A stretch of DNA of 5,400 nucleotides. It comes from Crocinitomicaceae bacterium. Its GTDB lineage: Bacteria > Bacteroidota > Bacteroidia > Flavobacteriales_D > Parvicellaceae. The number at the start of each line of letters is the position of its first letter. Within the stretch, counting starts at the first letter, position 1. The notes beneath the pieces are model-generated. The model worked only from the letters and a program-made list of their open reading frames with translations, ran no database searches and had not been told where the DNA came from. The stretch spans positions 1-5,400 of the forward strand of contig PBXW01000141.1 of assembly GCA_002727735.1 (NCBI GenBank). The letters are read 5' to 3'. Shown piece by piece: positions 5,377 through 5,400 of the stretch. Position numbers and translations under genes: made by a program.

Positions 5377-5400
5377 CATCATATTAAAAAAAAAATTTAA

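Noticed and set aside
1..5400. tRNA, rRNA, CRISPR array, insertion sequence, toxin-antitoxin or defence system
   Set aside because: None of their signatures (cloverleaf, spaced direct repeats, terminal inverted repeats with a transposase, paired small toxic ORFs) was seen; the genes are metabolic or hypothetical housekeeping types.

Overview
The window is about 5.4 kb of AT-rich, very tightly packed bacterial DNA. It holds seven protein genes and no intergenic gap longer than about 55 bases. The thymidine kinase resembles enterobacterial Tdk residue for residue at its start and motifs, the other proteins look proteobacterial, and spacers are minimal. Together this suggests a streamlined marine gammaproteobacterium, for example of the SAR86 type. 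That assignment is an inference from style and composition, not from a marker gene.

Layout. Bases 1-471 (+) are the 3' end of a serine peptidase of the prolyl oligopeptidase (S9) family, with an intact catalytic triad. It converges on gcdH (468-1631, -), a glutaryl-CoA dehydrogenase; the two stop codons share one TTAA. Just upstream of gcdH on the same strand is a small Smr-domain protein (1646-1879, -). Divergent from it, across only 20 bases, is tdk (1900-2487, +). tdk converges with a 1-base gap on an exported amidohydrolase (2489-3733, -), which is coupled through an ATGA overlap to a short-chain dehydrogenase (3730-4506, -). A hairpin terminator (4523-4547) separates this pair from an upstream lipoprotein gene (4563-5348, -) built from two copies of one domain. 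The last 52 bases hold the lipoprotein's Shine-Dalgarno sequence and a probable promoter.

Function. The genes do not form one pathway. gcdH serves lysine/tryptophan/glutarate catabolism. tdk is thymidine salvage. The S9 peptidase and the exported amidohydrolase both suggest use of peptides or related organic nitrogen, which is inferred. The SDR and amidohydrolase are probably co-transcribed. The lipoprotein has no recognised function.

Most notable signal. Four starts (tdk, smr, gcdH, SDR) each have a -10 hexamer (TATAAT three times, TATACT once) ending exactly 6 bases before the ATG, with no Shine-Dalgarno sequence. A sigma-70-type promoter with that geometry would start transcription on the A of the ATG, giving leaderless mRNAs. 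At smr/tdk the two -10 boxes overlap inside the self-complementary octamer ATTATAAT, making a 26-base symmetric divergent start region. The lipoprotein gene is the contrast, with a strong GGAGG at normal spacing. This geometry also fixes three start codons; for tdk and the SDR it agrees with protein homology and rejects longer TTG-started versions.
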